A DNA stretch of 64,000 nucleotides, from the NCBI RefSeq assembly GCF_030272615.1, contig NC_081408.1, forward strand, positions 406,111,389 through 406,175,388, given 5' to 3'. Source of the stretch: Cryptomeria japonica (lineage: Eukaryota; Streptophyta; Pinopsida; Cupressales; Cupressaceae). The notes beneath the pieces are model-generated. The model did no database searches and was not told the DNA's origin. It saw nothing but the letters and a program-made list of their open reading frames with translations. A program made the position numbers and the translations under genes. Numbering within the stretch: position 1 is the first letter of the stretch; each line of letters begins with the position of its first letter. Shown piece by piece: positions 43,898-57,312 of the stretch.

Positions 43898-45599
43898 ATC
43901 TCCAAGATAAAACTAAGTATTAGATTATCAAATGTGATTACAATTGATGTAAAATTGACTACAATATATGTCTAGATCATAATCACCTGGATGGCTTTGA
44001 TCTAAAAATGTGTAGCATAAATTCATTATTGTACAATCTTGATCTACTATGTAGAAAGCTAAAAGAAGAATATTCAACTCATGTTTGCAAGTGTAGCCTC
44101 GAAACTTGTCCTAACAATCTTCATAAATAAAGTTAAATATGATATCTAGAAAATATGGTCTCATGAGCATTGTTATTAGAGTTTGTTATTGAGTGGGGGG
44201 ATTTGTGTCTTGTCTTAATTACAATCATGTCTTGTATCAATTTAATGATACAAGATTGAAGACATGCTAAGCAGTCATGCAAAGATGTTTGATGCTAAAT
44301 ATTAATGTTAAGGATATAATGAATGTGTGTGTTTGTATGATCTTTGTTATTGTTTACTTAGTGATTTATCTCTTTCATTCTTTACATTATTTAAAATTAT
44401 TTAAGACTCTCCTTTATATAGAACCTCAAATGCTTGAGTCAAGCTCAAATAGTGGGCATGCTAACAAGATATATTTGCTTAAGACCCTAAAAATTTAGCA
44501 CAAAAGGTGGGAAAATGTACTTTAAATTTTGAGGTTAAGGCCGCACATGCACAATGTCATTTTTGTTTTTGCAGTCTTTATTTAGGAAGATAAACATTAT
44601 AGGATAGGGTCAAAACATATTTTATGGCTTAAGAAATGAGGTATGAGGTGATGAAAGGTGGGTTTGGGTTAGCATATGCACAAATAATGCTAAATTTGGT
44701 ATTAAAATACATATCTAGCAGAGATTCCAAAGCAAGTCCTAAATGAGTAGAGGAAAAGGGTGAGGATGTGTTGTTCTCCTCTATATTTGGGTGAAAGCCT
44801 AAAGTTGTGTCATGCTTTGGGTCAACAAAATAGTTTCAAGTGAAACAATTTGGTTCAAATAGTACTTGACGCTTACATGGCACAAAAAGTTTTAAGAAAA
44901 ACCCTTTTTTCTTGAAATAGTTAAATTGATATAATATAATTTTAAAATTCAAAGTAGATTTAATTTGCACGCAAGGTTTTGAAGAATATTTTTTCACTAA
45001 AGAGTTTCAATCAAAACTCTTTCATCTAAAACTATCTACGTGGCAACTTGATCCTTCTTTTGAGTCAAATTCAACAAAAAAAAAACTTCAACTCCAAATT
45101 TCTCCAAACAGTGATATATTGAGCTCATCCAACTCACTAAGAGCGATACTTATACCTGCATGATTATAAATGATTATGAAGAGCAGTACCCCAACAAGGA
45201 ATGACAATGACTGGACAAATTCACACATTCCATATGACATAGAATTAAGCCATGCCATTTCAAATAATTTTGCAGAGGAAATAGGTGTTACCTACTTAGT
45301 ATTGTTCAAAGAATTGAGGAAAATGCAACTTAGCCAAAATTGGCAATGCATCGAACTTAACTAATTTCAATACTCAGCACTGAAAATATAAGTTTAAGTT
45401 CATGATGAAGCCTAACGGTTAGGCCTTCATTCTCGTTTTTTATGCCCTTGTACAATATGTGTGCAGAGCACACAAAGGCCAAGCTTAAACCAGTAAGAAT
45501 CCATCAATGGGGGCAATGGAATTGTTTTTATCAATCGACAGTAATAATCCCCTTCAAAGCAATAACAACAACTAGAAGAAGAAAAATAAGTTTTTGTTC

Positions 45600-45830
45600 G
45601 ATTTTGTTGCTCTGTAAACCCATTTTCTCTGGAAGTTTAGCTTGCTCCACTTTGTTGCTCTATATTTTATTTGTAAACCAATTTTCTATGGAGGTTTAGC
45701 CTGCTTCATTTTGTTGCTTTATATTTTCTCTATAAATCCATTTTATGTGGAAGTTTAACCTGCTCCATTATGTTGCTCTATATTTGCTCTGTAAACCCAT
45801 TTTATGTCAAAGTTTAGCTTGCTCATATTT
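45600..45830. repeat. Minisatellite of about 60 bp inside array unit 1
   Basis: Four diverged copies of a unit with TTGTTGCTCTATATTT, GTAAACCCATTTT and GTTTAGCCTGCTCC. The same minisatellite is present in unit 2 at 62215-62455, so it existed before the array unit duplicated. Confidence 0.85.
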
Positions 45831-46108
45831 CTATCAGGTATGAAACTTATTTATCATCATTATGTTTGATGCTTGTGGTTTCTAAGTTAACTTTTGTTTT
45901 TGTGCTTTGTTTAGTATGTAGTTTACAAGGAATTTTTACTGCCCGCTGCACCCATTTCGCCTCTATTTTCATTTTTATTGTCTTGAGTTGAAATGAATGC
46001 CTCTAAATTTTTTAATTTTTTCTTGAAGCTTTAGTATAGACAATAGAATCAACATAAATTACCTAAATGCCAAGCTCCTACTTCATTTCACTTGCACTTG
46101 GTAGTTAC

Positions 46109-47697
46109 TGTAGACACCTAAAAATGGTCAACGCTTGCGGAATCATACTTTAACATTTGTGCATTGTCTTATTTTAGGGTTTTTGCGTCGCATTAACATT
46201 TCTCCTATGTCATGCACTTGGTCTTTATCATTTGCGAGCATCGAGTCCTTCTTCTGCATTCCTCATTTTTCTCGCTTTCGAATTTGGTCTTGTCGATAAC
46301 AATATTTGTCATGATTTCGGTCAATCTTATCCTGTCGCATCTATGTGCGTATTCATTTGTCATCATTTTGGACATCGTCAATCCTAATTAGGGTTTTGTC
46401 CTCTTATCAATCTTGTCATCATGCGATCGATTTGTCATCGATTCTTGTCTTTTGACCAATTTGTCATCAATCTTGTCGTCTTGTGATCTATTTTGTCATC
46501 AATCCTTGTCTTCTTGTCAATTTTGTCATTTTGCAATCGATTTGTCATCGATCGTCATCTTTGTCAATTTGGATCAATTAGTCATTGTTCATTGTCAATT
46601 GGCGCATTTGTTAATCAAATCGTTTATCAGCATTGGTCCTTTATCAGTCAGAATCATGATCAAATTGAATCGATATCAATTATCCTTTGTCAAGACTTAA
46701 TTGTCATCCTTGCATTTTCTAATTCATCTTTTAGGGTTTCATGATTTTATTCATTTAACCTTGTTTGTCATTTCTCCCTCTAGGTTAAATAATTTATTTA
46801 TTTATCCTAGGTCTTCGTGTCACAATTAAATGTTTAATTTAATTGGCTAACTAATTATTCCTCTTTTTGTGAATTAATTAATAATGACAAATTATTAATT
46901 GATTTACCTAATTTTTCCTAATTCCTAATTTCCTAATTTTTCATCAATTTCTAAATTCCCTCTTTGTGAATTAATTAATAAATGAAAAATTATTAATTAA
47001 TTCACTAAATTCCTAATTTCCTCATTTTCTAATTTCCAAATTCCTAATTTCCTCATTTTCTAATTTTCCTAATTTCTAATTCAATTTCCTCCTATTTTTC
47101 TCCTAATTTCATGGGAATGACATTTCAATTTGTCATAATTTGTCATAATTGACAATCAATCAATTTTGACATAGAAAGTTGTCATAATTTTTGTCATGAA
47201 TTATCAATCAATCAATTTTGCATAGAAAGTGCAAATTTGTCATAATTTGTCATATTGATTTGCAATTTCCATTTGAATCTCTTCATGCTAATTTGATCTT
47301 TTCTCCAATTTGTCTATAAATTGGATGAATTTCTTCAATCCCGAATCTAATCACATTATCGAACTAATAATCACATTATCGAACTAATCACTTTGTCGAA
47401 TCAATCATGCTTTGAGTATTCTTGAGCAATCATCTTGTCTACTTGCTTTCATCTCATGTGTATGCACTAGTAGGTGAGATCCACAACAAAGCTATTTGAA
47501 GAAGAAAGAAGGACAATGGAGCCACACGAAGGAGACATTCAAATCTACACTTGGTTTGCTTAATTTTCAAATCTTGAATGTTTTGTTTTCATGTCTTTAT
47601 TGAGTGTGTTAGGATTGATCGTTGCATTTGAGCTTTTGTGATTGAGCTATGACTAATGTTTATATTTGCTTTGATGATTTCCAATTTCCTAGCTACA
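46109..47697 (+). mobile_element. Solo LTR, 1,589 bp (TGTAGACACC...AGCTACA)
   Basis: Flanked by GTTAC on both sides (46104-46108, 47698-47702). The matching empty site is in array unit 2 at 62764-62768. The left third is dominated by TTGTCATC, GATCGATTTGTC-type words, and the centre by TTCCTAATTTCCT-type runs. No coding sequence. Orientation is assigned from TG...CA only, so strand is uncertain. Confidence 0.9.
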
Positions 47698-48524
47698 GTT
47701 ACTTAATGGGTTTTCAAACATATATGCCCTCCTCATGCAAGCATCAAACTTCCATACTATATCTTATATGTCACTCCATGTTTATCATGAGTTTTCTCTT
47801 TCTTGATTATAATTTGTTTATGTTCATGGTCTAAGCCTTTGCCCAACTTCCACAACTAAATGACAAGGGCTTTAATAATTGTCGCAGTCTTAAACCTTTT
47901 GGTTTGGTTCATTGTTTCAATCAAATTACCTTAATCAAAACATGTTGCATTGTATTATTTATTTTTTTACATCATTATGATTTATAATTATGAAATTTCC
48001 AGTTCATAATGTTCTTAGCTTCTTTTCATGGATTTTGTCTATGTAAATTTTTAATGCCCAAGAAGAGAGAAAAATGAATCATAGAATTTGATTTGAAACA
48101 TTAGACATTAAAAACCTACACAGTTACAATCCAGAAGAAAAAGCTAAGATCATTATGATTTGTTTATATCTCCAAGATAAAACTAAGTATTAGATTTTAA
48201 AATGTGATTACAATTGATGTAAAATTGACTATAATAGATGTCTAGATCATAATCACATGGATGCCTTTGATCTAAAAATGTGTAGCATAAATTCATTATT
48301 GTGCAATCTTGATCTACTATGTAGAAAGCTAAAAGAAGAATATTCAACTCATGTTTGCAAGTGTAGCCTCGAAACTTGTCCTAACAATCTTCATAAATAA
48401 AGTTGAATATGATATCTAGAAAATATGGTCTGGTAAGCATTGTTATTAGAGTTTGTTATTGAGTGGGGGGATTTGTGTCTTGTCTTAATTACAATCATGC
48501 CTTGTATCAATTTAATGATACGAG

Positions 48525-48702
48525 ATCGAAGACATGCCAAGCAGTCATGCAAAGATGTTTGGTGCTAAATATTAATGTTAAGGATGTAATGAATGTGTGT
48601 GTTTATATGCTCTTTGTTATTGTTTACTTAGTGGTTTATCTCTTTCTTTCTTTACATATCGAAGACATGCCAAGCAGTCATGAAAAGATGTTTGGTGCTA
48701 AA
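48525..48702. repeat. 133-bp local duplication in array unit 2, split by an insertion
   Basis: ATCGAAGACATGCCAAGCAG at 48525 recurs at 48658. The second copy is cut at 48702 by the long LTR and resumes at 59707. Confidence 0.85.
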
Positions 48703-51011
48703 TGTTGTCCTCATTTTTGGATTTTCAAAAATGTGACAACCCCTACAAATTTTTACCTAAAAAGTGTCATTTTTTTCTCCAAGGCACATTTTACGAGGTA
48801 AACAACTCACATTTGATAGTGTCAAATCATTGGGGGTGTCTTTGCCATCATTGTCCAAGTTTTGGTGAGTTTTGGTCTTCCTTTTTCTAGCTTTCTGTGC
48901 AATTTCGGGTTTCAGAACAATCACTACAGGTTGAAGATTTTACTCTATGACACGCTTCCCAAGACAAAATTTTGCTTCGCCCTTAGACTATCTTAATCAT
49001 CAGTCTATCCTCGAACCACTTGTCAAATTTCATCGCATTATGGTTTCATTTGCTATGTCTTTCCTTCAATTTCAGGTTTTTTCTCCTTGACTTTAGGTGG
49101 AAAATTTTTCTTAAGTTGCAAGTTTTATGTTTTTCTTTTGTTTTAGTGTTGTAGGGAAATTTTAGTTAATTACAAGTGCCCTTTATGAAAAATAGAACTT
49201 GTAACTTACTTTTTATTTCTCCCTTGTTGCTTTTTGTCTTTTAAGTCATTGTAGGAACTTTTTGGGCATATTACAAGTGAACTTTAAATTATAAAGTTAA
49301 AATAAAACTTGTAATTCTTTTAAAAAGTTCCACTTAAGTGATTTTAAGTTATGGTAGGGATTTTTCTCCTTCGTTACAAGTTTTATAAAATCACTATAAG
49401 TTGTAATAGGGATTTTATTTCCCTATTGCAAGTTTTATTTTTAAGTTGTTTTTGTGACTTGTAAAAAGAATTTAATTTTCCCTTTACTAGTATTTTGTTG
49501 AGTTGTTTAAAACTTGTAATGGGAGTTATATTTCCCTATTACAAGTATTTTAAACTTGTTGTTTGTTCTCACAAACCCGATTTTGCCTTATGAGGGGAAA
49601 AGTGAACATTTTAAACATGTAAAAAGGTTTAAGAAACCTGATTTTCCTTATTGCATGCAATTTTAAACTTGTTGTTCTTTCCCAAAAACCCAACCAGCAC
49701 TGTTGAAGGATTTTGTTGACAATTTCCACCGATTTTTGTGGAGAAATCTTAGGAAGAGTAAGGCGTTTTGGATTCCTTGCTATTTTCATGCATTTTCCAA
49801 CTCTCTTCATGCCATTTGGAAGACATTATCGTTGGTTTTATGGTGTTTTAAAGCAAAAACGTTTTTGAAAAATGCCACGATTTTCCTCATCTAAGTGCCA
49901 TGAATCTTACTTCTTCCAAATCATTTTTGCTTGTCTTGCTTAGGTGTGGGGTTTGGATGAAGATTTGACCAATTCTCATGCCATTTTGATAACCGTTTTT
50001 GCTGCATAAGGCGTTTTGGAAAAAACATGGCTAGGGTTTGGATCTCCTTCTTTTATCTATTTATAAAGTTTCAAGGATTGCTTCTTATATTTTGGAGGAC
50101 GTTTTGATTGATCAAGGTATGTTTCTTTCCTTTCTTTTTTGTTTTTATTTCTTGTTTGTTTGGTTTTTCTTGGTCAATTTGTAAATTTGTATATATGTTA
50201 GTTCTTGTCTAAAATCGGTTTGTGAGAGATTTTCCCCTTTGCAAAGCAATTTTTAAATTGCATTGATCTTCCCCATTTTCCCTCTTTATTTGCATTCGGG
50301 ATTTTAAATCTCGATTGCAAGTAGGATGAAAATAATTGATCTTCCCCTTTGGCTGAAATATTTTAATCATCTTTTGGTGAAATTCCAAGTTTCTAAGTTG
50401 GAAAATACCCTCTTTTTTTTCAAAATCGGGTTTTTAAAACCAGGTTACAAGTTGAAAGTTCTTCCCATTTTCATAAAGATGATCTTCCCAAAATATTTTC
50501 ATTTTCACTAATGTTCATTTCCATCATCCCTACATACCATTCCCACCATTTCATCCACTCATTTCACACCTTCATTCATTTTTCCCATTTAAAGTCTACC
50601 TATAGTCAGCCATCCAGAACCCAAAATTGGTCCAAAATGCACTTAAAAAACACTTGAAAATGAGTTTTAAAGGTCCAATTACAAGTGCAAACTTGTAGTT
50701 ACCCATTACACATATGAAGTTGCATGTTTGTTCTCCACAATTGCAAATTAATGCTCTTGTTTTTCCCACACATGTAATGCAACTTCCAGAACCCGAAATT
50801 CACCTATGAGCCCATTTTTACATCAATTTATCCTCCCTTGTTAGTCTGGTTTGCACACACGACCTACCAAATCAATGAATTAAGGCATGGGCCTTATTTT
50901 ACAAGTAGATTTCAAGATTGGAGGATGATACAAAGAAGAGATACAACAACAATTCATGGTTGAGAGCATAGAATGCTTTCAAGACAAATATGGTCATGAC
51001 ATGAAGAGAGG

Positions 51012-52097
51012 TGTTGGCTTGATGATGATTGTAATGAATTCATCATATGTTGTCATTGATGAAACACATACACACACACATGTTTATACTGTCTACCGAT
51101 ATGACTTCAAGTTGTTAATACTACAACCGGTATACTATAGGTTTATTTCTAATCGGTATTTGGTGACAACCGATATATGCATGGAGATAACCACTTGGTT
51201 ATACTTGTCTCAGCATCAACATGAAGATCCATCAGAGACTATCTCAGAAGCATCAAGGACAAGCGGTGTAACTCTAACTGGTATTAAGTGGTCCAACCGG
51301 TATTCGTAGATTGTGTGATGAGTTATCACCACCGACAGTTTGGCAGTATTTTTGTGATGAGTTATGATCACTTGACCAAATACACTGCACCTAGGAAATT
51401 GTGTTATGATTTCTTGAGGCTGACATGAAATCTAAATGTCTTTATATTGACATCACAATGAATTATTTTATATGAACGAAAGTGATATGTTATGTGCAAA
51501 GGCAAAAGTGTTAAGTTGCAGAATATGTTGAGAAGCAGTGTTGAATACACTTAAAAGGATTTGATCAAGCAAGTATTGTGCTACACAGACAGATCAAACA
51601 AATCATGTTGTCTTCTAACAATTACGGCAGAATTAAAACCCCCTAACCAAGTAAGCTCTAACAAGCTTCATTATTCAAATCCTCTAACAGGGTGATCCAT
51701 TGGTTTGGATTTAGAAATCCTCTACCGAGGTTACTCTTAACAGGGTACTACCTTTTATAGGGTATAGCTTTTAATCAAGTTTTGGGATCTCTAACAAGAT
51801 TCACTCCTAGCAGAACACTTTGTAGACCTTAACCGAACAGTTATCTATTACTGCAGATAGTTAACTTGTGAGTTCCATCTCACCGTGGTTTTTACCTATT
51901 TGGGTTTTCCACATACAAACACTTGTGTTATGGTGGATGTTTTACTTATTGTGGATGTTGTTATATCATTTTGGATTGCATGCATTGTGTTTAAAAGTTT
52001 TGTTAAGTTCATCTACCGGTTAGTGTTTGAAGTAGTTTTATTTTTGGTGTCACTGATTCACCCCCCCCCCCCCTCTCAGTGCTTTTCAAGTCCATCA
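51012..52097 (+). repeat. 5' LTR of the pol-less copia element
   Basis: A 1,086-bp repeat of 57313-58407. It contains several ACCGGTAT / ACCGATAT words and a run of 13 C just before its end. Confidence 0.93.
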
Positions 52098-52099
52098 AT

Positions 52100-52111
52100 T
52101 GGTATCAGAGC
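52100..52111 (+). other. Primer binding site, initiator tRNA-Met type
   Basis: TGGTATCAGAGC two bases after the 5' LTR end. Confidence 0.93.
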
Positions 52112-52159
52112 CTAACTTCTTTAAAGCCTAATCTCTTATAAGGGAGCCTTGAAACCACC

Positions 52160-53443
52160 ATGGCGGACATGAGCTACTTTGAGATGGCTAGAGAGCTTGA
52201 AGCTAGTAGAAATGAGCTTGAAAACCTTAGGGTCAAACTTATAGCTTCACAATTCAAAAGGAAAGAGCTAACTGAACAACTGTTGGAAATATCTAATAAC
52301 AGTTCTTCAGATGAGGCCAATATTGATGCTTTAGCCGAGGAATTTGAAAAGTTAAACGGTGAGAAACTAAATCTGAGGAGAGAGTTAGAAGGTTTAACTA
52401 TCTGCATGAGTCGGGAACTGGAAGCTAGAAGAACAACGGAATATCTTATCAAGGAAAGAGATCAAGAAATTGTCAAGATCAAGTGGGAAAATGTCACTAT
52501 GCATGAGCATTTGGTTGTAGAAAGAGAAGAAAAAGGGAATTTACAGCGAGATCTTGAACTAGCATCATCTCTGAGAGAGAGCCTATCAAAACATAATGAA
52601 TATCTCACCAGGCACCTCACCGAAGGTAATGAGAAACTGGAAAAGTTCAACAAGAGTTCTACCTTGCTAGATGAACAAATCCAATCACAAAGGATGAAAG
52701 GTGATACCTCTGGACTTGGTTTTAACACATCTAAGAAAGGAGAATCATCTGGTACAAAGAGCAACACTCTTAAAAACAAATCTGCTCCTAAGGTCAAGAA
52801 ACCTATCAGTAAGAAGGTCTTTAAACCTGTTTGTTTTGTTTGCCATAAACCTGGTCACACTTGTAGAGACAAACCTTACAGAAATGCAAGCTACAATACT
52901 AATGCTAGGTATGTGTCCAAGAAATTTGAAGGTCATTGCTTCGCATGTAGAATGTATGGACATAGATCAATTGAGTGCAGATATGGAGCAAATAATCATG
53001 TACCGCATATGCATCCAAGACCAAATGGCAACTGGATGAGGAATTTTGACAACCGGGTCAATATGAACTGGCAAAGACCCTACAACAACCGCTTTAGTCC
53101 ATTTAAGATGAAAAAGGTAACAAATGTCATATGCACCATCTGTAACAACTTTGGTCATGAGGCTATGAATTGCAGAAGAACTGGGAGAGGTAATGCAGGA
53201 CCTTGGAAATCAACTAGTATGGCCTGCTATCACTGTAACAAATCGAGGCACCTGGCAAAATTTTGTAGATCCAGGAAGAGAAAACTGGTCAACCCTTCTA
53301 AAGATCAGAAAGGCAAGCAAAAGGTCAATATTGAAGAAACAAGAGAAGAAATGAATAGAACTTGGAAGAAGAAGAGTGATGATTCACCTGGAGAACAAGC
53401 TATTCCTTCACCCAATGAAGAGAATCCTACACCGGTGAATTAA
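52160..53443 (+). CDS. Gag-like protein: coiled coil plus CCHC knuckles
   Basis: An intact 427-codon ORF starts 49 bases after the primer site in a good context (ACCACCATGG). Residues 1-170 are a long coiled coil (Glu, Leu, Arg rich). Then comes a LLDEQIQSQ-x6-SGLGFNTS motif, characteristic of the C-terminal half of SIRE-type copia Gag. Four zinc-knuckle-like units follow: CFVCHKPGH (fourth ligand lost, Lys), CFACRMYGHRSIEC, CTICNNFGHEAMNC and CYHCNKSRHLAKFC. The tail is basic. The N-terminal Gag domain normal for copia is missing, so the protein is a shortened or reorganised Gag. It would bind RNA in particles. No stop interrupts it, so expression is possible. Confidence 0.75.
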   Translation: MADMSYFEMARELEASRNELENLRVKLIASQFKRKELTEQLLEISNNSSSDEANIDALAEEFEKLNGEKLNLRRELEGLTICMSRELEARRTTEYLIKERDQEIVKIKWENVTMHEHLVVEREEKGNLQRDLELASSLRESLSKHNEYLTRHLTEGNEKLEKFNKSSTLLDEQIQSQRMKGDTSGLGFNTSKKGESSGTKSNTLKNKSAPKVKKPISKKVFKPVCFVCHKPGHTCRDKPYRNASYNTNARYVSKKFEGHCFACRMYGHRSIECRYGANNHVPHMHPRPNGNWMRNFDNRVNMNWQRPYNNRFSPFKMKKVTNVICTICNNFGHEAMNCRRTGRGNAGPWKSTSMACYHCNKSRHLAKFCRSRKRKLVNPSKDQKGKQKVNIEETREEMNRTWKKKSDDSPGEQAIPSPNEENPTPVN

Positions 53444-53892
53444 GCCTTTTCGTATGGCTAAGGGGAGCATAATGACAAATCCACCTCCGGATCCCTTGAA
53501 GTAAATATGTGGTAAGAGAATTTGAAAGCATGAAATTTTAATAACTTTTTGTCATTTAGTTATCAATTGGTTTTTCCTTGAGCGGTGTAATTAGGGTTTG
53601 TAACCCTAACGGGAGAGCATTTATTACAATAGGTAAAAAGGATAAAAGTGAGTTTTCACTTTATTATTTTTACCTAACACATTCGAGAAATAAATTTTGA
53701 GCGTTTGAAGAGCTAAGTAATTATTATTAGCTAATTTCAGTCGAAGTTGCATTGAGATTTGAGTAATCAAGTTGATTTGAAGGTTGGAGAAGACAGAACT
53801 GGTGTGCACTTGGGCATACAACCGATAAATGAGGCAGTGCGTGAAATAAGGTATTTCTTGATAATCTTGCTTTGAAATCTAGTTTATCTAGA

Positions 53893-56800
53893 ATGGCATC
53901 GTCTTCTAAGATAGTAGGGAAATTGATGATCACGTCAGAACCTATGGAAGTTGTAAAAGCATAAAAGATTGTGTCTTATAATGCTTTGTCACAAGTTCCT
54001 AGCAGTGTCGTAGTAAAAGGAGATTTGTCCAGCTACATTGACTGCAAAATTGAGGATTTAGAGTCACTGTCTATATATTCTCAGTTGAAATCACTTTGTG
54101 ATGAGAATGGGAAAATTCAAATAGAGTGCATTAGGGTTTTCGAGAAAAGTTTTCATAATGCGGCTTACTTCCTTGAAGATTTTGAAGAAGAGCATATCTG
54201 AATTATCTTGAGTAGAGTTCATGGGAAAAACATGTACTTGGGGAGGACTCATACCATAACCAAGGAAGTCATTCAAGTCGTAACTAGTTTTCACTCAACC
54301 GGTGAAGTACCTCAGTTGAGACGCATTTTAAAAGATACAGTAAATAACCTAACCGATTCAACCTCTGATGGTCATGCCTTCTCTGTTAACAATATCAAAC
54401 CCATCGGTAAAATTAGCAGCTATGGTCATAGGCTACCGAGTATTCTACTCTAGCAAATTGAATAGTGTTCCATCAGTATCAGTGCATACTGCTTACAAGA
54501 TGATAGCTGAAAATGTAGATTATGACCTCTGTGACACCATAAGGAGACAATTGTTTTTAAATCTACAATCTATCAAGAAGGACAATAGCCTAAAGTTTAA
54601 ATATGGACAACTATTGATCGGGCTATTGTTTTATTTTTCAGAATTTCCTACCAGGAATGAGAGATCTTGAATGGTCTAAGGATCTACCGGTATCCGCTCA
54701 GATCAAGAACAACATCAAGGCTGTAAGGAATACTTTCTCTACTGCTATGAACAAATACTTCAATGAATTTTAGAAAAAGATGAGCATGAGAGTAAGATTG
54801 CCTGAGGATGTGGTAAAACAATTTTCCAAAGACATTGTTTTTATAGTTACTACTAAATTTTGTTTAATGGAGGCAATTGAGCCTAGAGAGGAAGAAATGG
54901 AAGATATGAATTATGAGGTTAACTATGACTTATTGATTGGCTATGCCAATAACCTATTGGCATCTCCTGAAGATAAAAAGAGGGCAAAATTGAGTTCAGT
55001 GAAAGAACAGATTGCACAAGCTGAAACAAGTATTGTTCCGACTACAAGCGGTAAAGGTAAGAAAAAGAAAGTTGAGGATGCACCTCTGGTGATGAAAAGT
55101 ACTAGAACAAAATGGAGTGTCCAAAACAAAAAGGAACTGGAACCTAAGGTGTATATGAAAAAGGAGACAAAGAAAAGAGGTCGGAAGTTAATTCTTCAAG
55201 AAGAATCTGAAGGATCTGACACTGAAGAAGAACCTAAGAAGATGAAAGCTACCAGTAGAGTAACAAAGTCAGTGAAAAATGTGGCAAAGGCAACTGTGGC
55301 TATTGATATCTCAACTTTCAATCCTGAAACCCACTTTGAAAGAACAATTAAGATATTAGGGAGAAAAAGATTTGAGAATGTCAAAGAACATTTTGATTCC
55401 TTCATTGAAGATGAGAAGGAGCAAATCATTCAACAAGTAATCAATCATTTGTGTCATTACAATAGATTACCACGTGATCTTGAAAAGGATATCTCTAATT
55501 CTTTGTACACTATTCTTTTGAACAAATGGGAGGAAGCTATAAAGGAGGAAAAAGAAATTATAGATGAGATATTTGTGCAATATTTTCCTAAATTATCCAA
55601 GGATGAAATAAGTGCTTTAGTTGATCAATACAAAATTCAATTTGCTTTCAAAGCAAGAAGATTGAAGCTACTTAGTGGAAAGAGGCAAATTATTGAGACT
55701 AAAACTCATAATAGCCTGTAGCATCCAACTGATGGAAGAGCTCATACGTTCTTCTCAGGTTGACCAAGATGATGATGATATACCTGAAATGGATAAAGAT
55801 GTGCAAGTTGATGAGAGGAAGGATGACACTCTTATCCATGATATTGATGATATTCAGGATACAATTGATCTAACTGAGGACATCATTGCACCTGATATGC
55901 AGCCACCTGTGATCACTGTCTTACAGGTTACTTCAGTTGAGGAACCGACAACTCAACAAGAAGTGGTAAATCCACCAGCAAAAGAATAATTTGAGAAACC
56001 CCAATCCCCACCAATTTCATAGGATTGTTAGAAGGAATCTGATACAAACATTGGTACTCAGTCATCTAAGCAAGAAACGGAGAAAGAACAACAAAAATAA
56101 ATTGTTAAGGTAACATCTTCTGAACCAGCAAAGCCATTAGTCTTACAACAAAATGATGAAGATGAAGATGACTCATTAGGAATTTCAGGGCCTATAAATG
56201 TTGATAATATGAGTGCATCTAAAATGATGAAGATTGCAAATGTCATGCAATCTAGAGCGCACAAGAAAAGACTTAAGGAACAAAGGATAGAAGCAGAAAC
56301 CATTCAGAAAGCAGTAGATATTATGACAAATCTTCTACCGAAAACTGCTATTGGGCACTTGACAACACCCATTAGCAAACTTGGTCAATTAGTTGTTGAT
56401 GCATCTGACCAAATTGCATCACTTGAAGAAGCAACCCAGACATATGCTGATAAGAGTTATAGGAAGAAGCGAGGTGAACAACTTATGAAGGAGATTAATA
56501 CTGGGAAACTGGCTCTATCACTTAATAAAGATTTATTAAGGCAGGCTATTGAAATAGGCGCGAAGTATCTTGCATCTACTTCTAATATTTCATTCTTTTT
56601 TACTGATATCAATAGTAGGCGTGCTGAAACTGAGCAGGAACTAGAGAAGATATGCAATACATATGTGCCACTTCAAGACTCTGTTTTTGCTTTTAGCAAA
56701 TCTGTGGATGATTTGCACAACAGGTTAGACACCTATGATCTTGAGAAAGCAAAAAGACTCTGGTCATTAAAGGAACTGAAGAGTCAACTCACATCACAAG

Positions 56801-57015
56801 TGGACATCCTACAGAGAGCCTACATGCATGCAAAAGCTATTTTAGATACCCTAGAAACTTGTTCACTGGATTCCATGGATTCCAAGGAGGAATTTCATAA
56901 TCAGATCATGTCAACACTCAAGCTCACTGAAAATTTGCTGGAAACATGGGAGCATGTTTTATCTCAGTTGAAGAGAAATTTTAGTGCAATTTTTCTGAGG
57001 ATTGCTAATGCATGA
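53893..57015 (+). pseudogene. ORF2 of the pol-less copia element, unknown family
   Basis: Starts ATGGCATCGTCTTC and reads on as about 1,000 codons with stops at 53962 and 54199 and frame changes near 54400 and 54700. The longest clean parts are 54780-55721 (313 codons) and 56209-57015 (268 codons). The first is basic with KKKRK-type clusters and an acidic SEGSDTEEEP stretch. The middle (55740-56190) is very acidic. The last is helical, coiled-coil-like, and ends LRIANA. No enzyme motif is visible. It occupies the place of pol, and the roughly 450-bp gap after the gag-like ORF may hold its leader. Whether it is an env-like ORF kept after loss of pol or a captured host gene is open. Confidence 0.6.
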
Positions 57016-57061
57016 ATCTTGATTTAGTTTTTCAAATTGTTGTATATGTTGAACACTTTGA

Positions 57062-57068
<7 letters not shown>

Positions 57069-57131
<63 letters not shown>
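57069..57131. repeat. (CT)n(TA)n microsatellite
   Basis: A pure run of CT repeats followed by a pure run of TA repeats, between ORF2 and the purine tract. Confidence 0.95.
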
Positions 57132-57133
<2 letters not shown>

Positions 57134-57300
57134 CTTTTTAAATTTGGCATTGTTGTCAAAGGGGGAGTAGAAATATGTATGTGTGTTTTTGAAAATTTTG
57201 TATGTTGTATGTAGTAAGGGGGAGTATGTTTATAAATTTTTTTTATAAGCACCACTTAGTAGTATTACTATAAAATTTTCTAAGTGTTGCCATCAATGCC

Positions 57301-57311
57301 AAAGGGGGAGA
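57301..57311 (+). other. Polypurine tract
   Basis: AAAGGGGGAGA two bases before the 3' LTR, the usual copia form. Additional GGGGGAG words near 57162 and 57219 lie upstream. Confidence 0.9.
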
Positions 57312-57312
57312 T

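Larger units (their letters stand above)
43898..48167 (+). repeat. Tandem array, unit 1 (about 2.7 kb without insertion)
   Basis: Starts ATCTCCAAGATAAAACTAAG. Without the solo LTR at 46109-47697 and one target duplication the unit is about 2,676 bp. Landmarks shared with the other units include GAGTGGGGGGATTTGTGTCT, the TATATAGAACCTC word, GAGCGATACTTATAC and a 60-bp minisatellite. No coding potential is conserved between units. Confidence 0.9.

Noticed and set aside
46413-46744. Cys/Ser-rich ORFs in the solo LTR at 46109
   Set aside because: They follow from TTGTCATC-type repeats and are absent as protein elsewhere.
48463-48801. ORF with MGGFVSCLNYNHALYQFN, also at 63525
   Set aside because: The same DNA in unit 1 (about 44200) has different frame features; it reflects array duplication, not protein conservation.
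50326-50511. Short ORF inside the long LTR as a gene
   Set aside because: AT-rich chance ORF within non-coding LTR sequence, with no similarity to other copies.
52100-52111. TGGTATCAGAGC words (also at 22899 and 31740 on the minus strand) as tRNA genes
   Set aside because: They are only 12-base primer sites complementary to tRNA 3' ends, not tRNA genes.
51885-52115. Hydrophobic ORF MVFTYLGFP... repeated at 58186 and resembling 61680
   Set aside because: It lies in the LTR end and is conserved only as DNA; the C run inside changes frame between copies.
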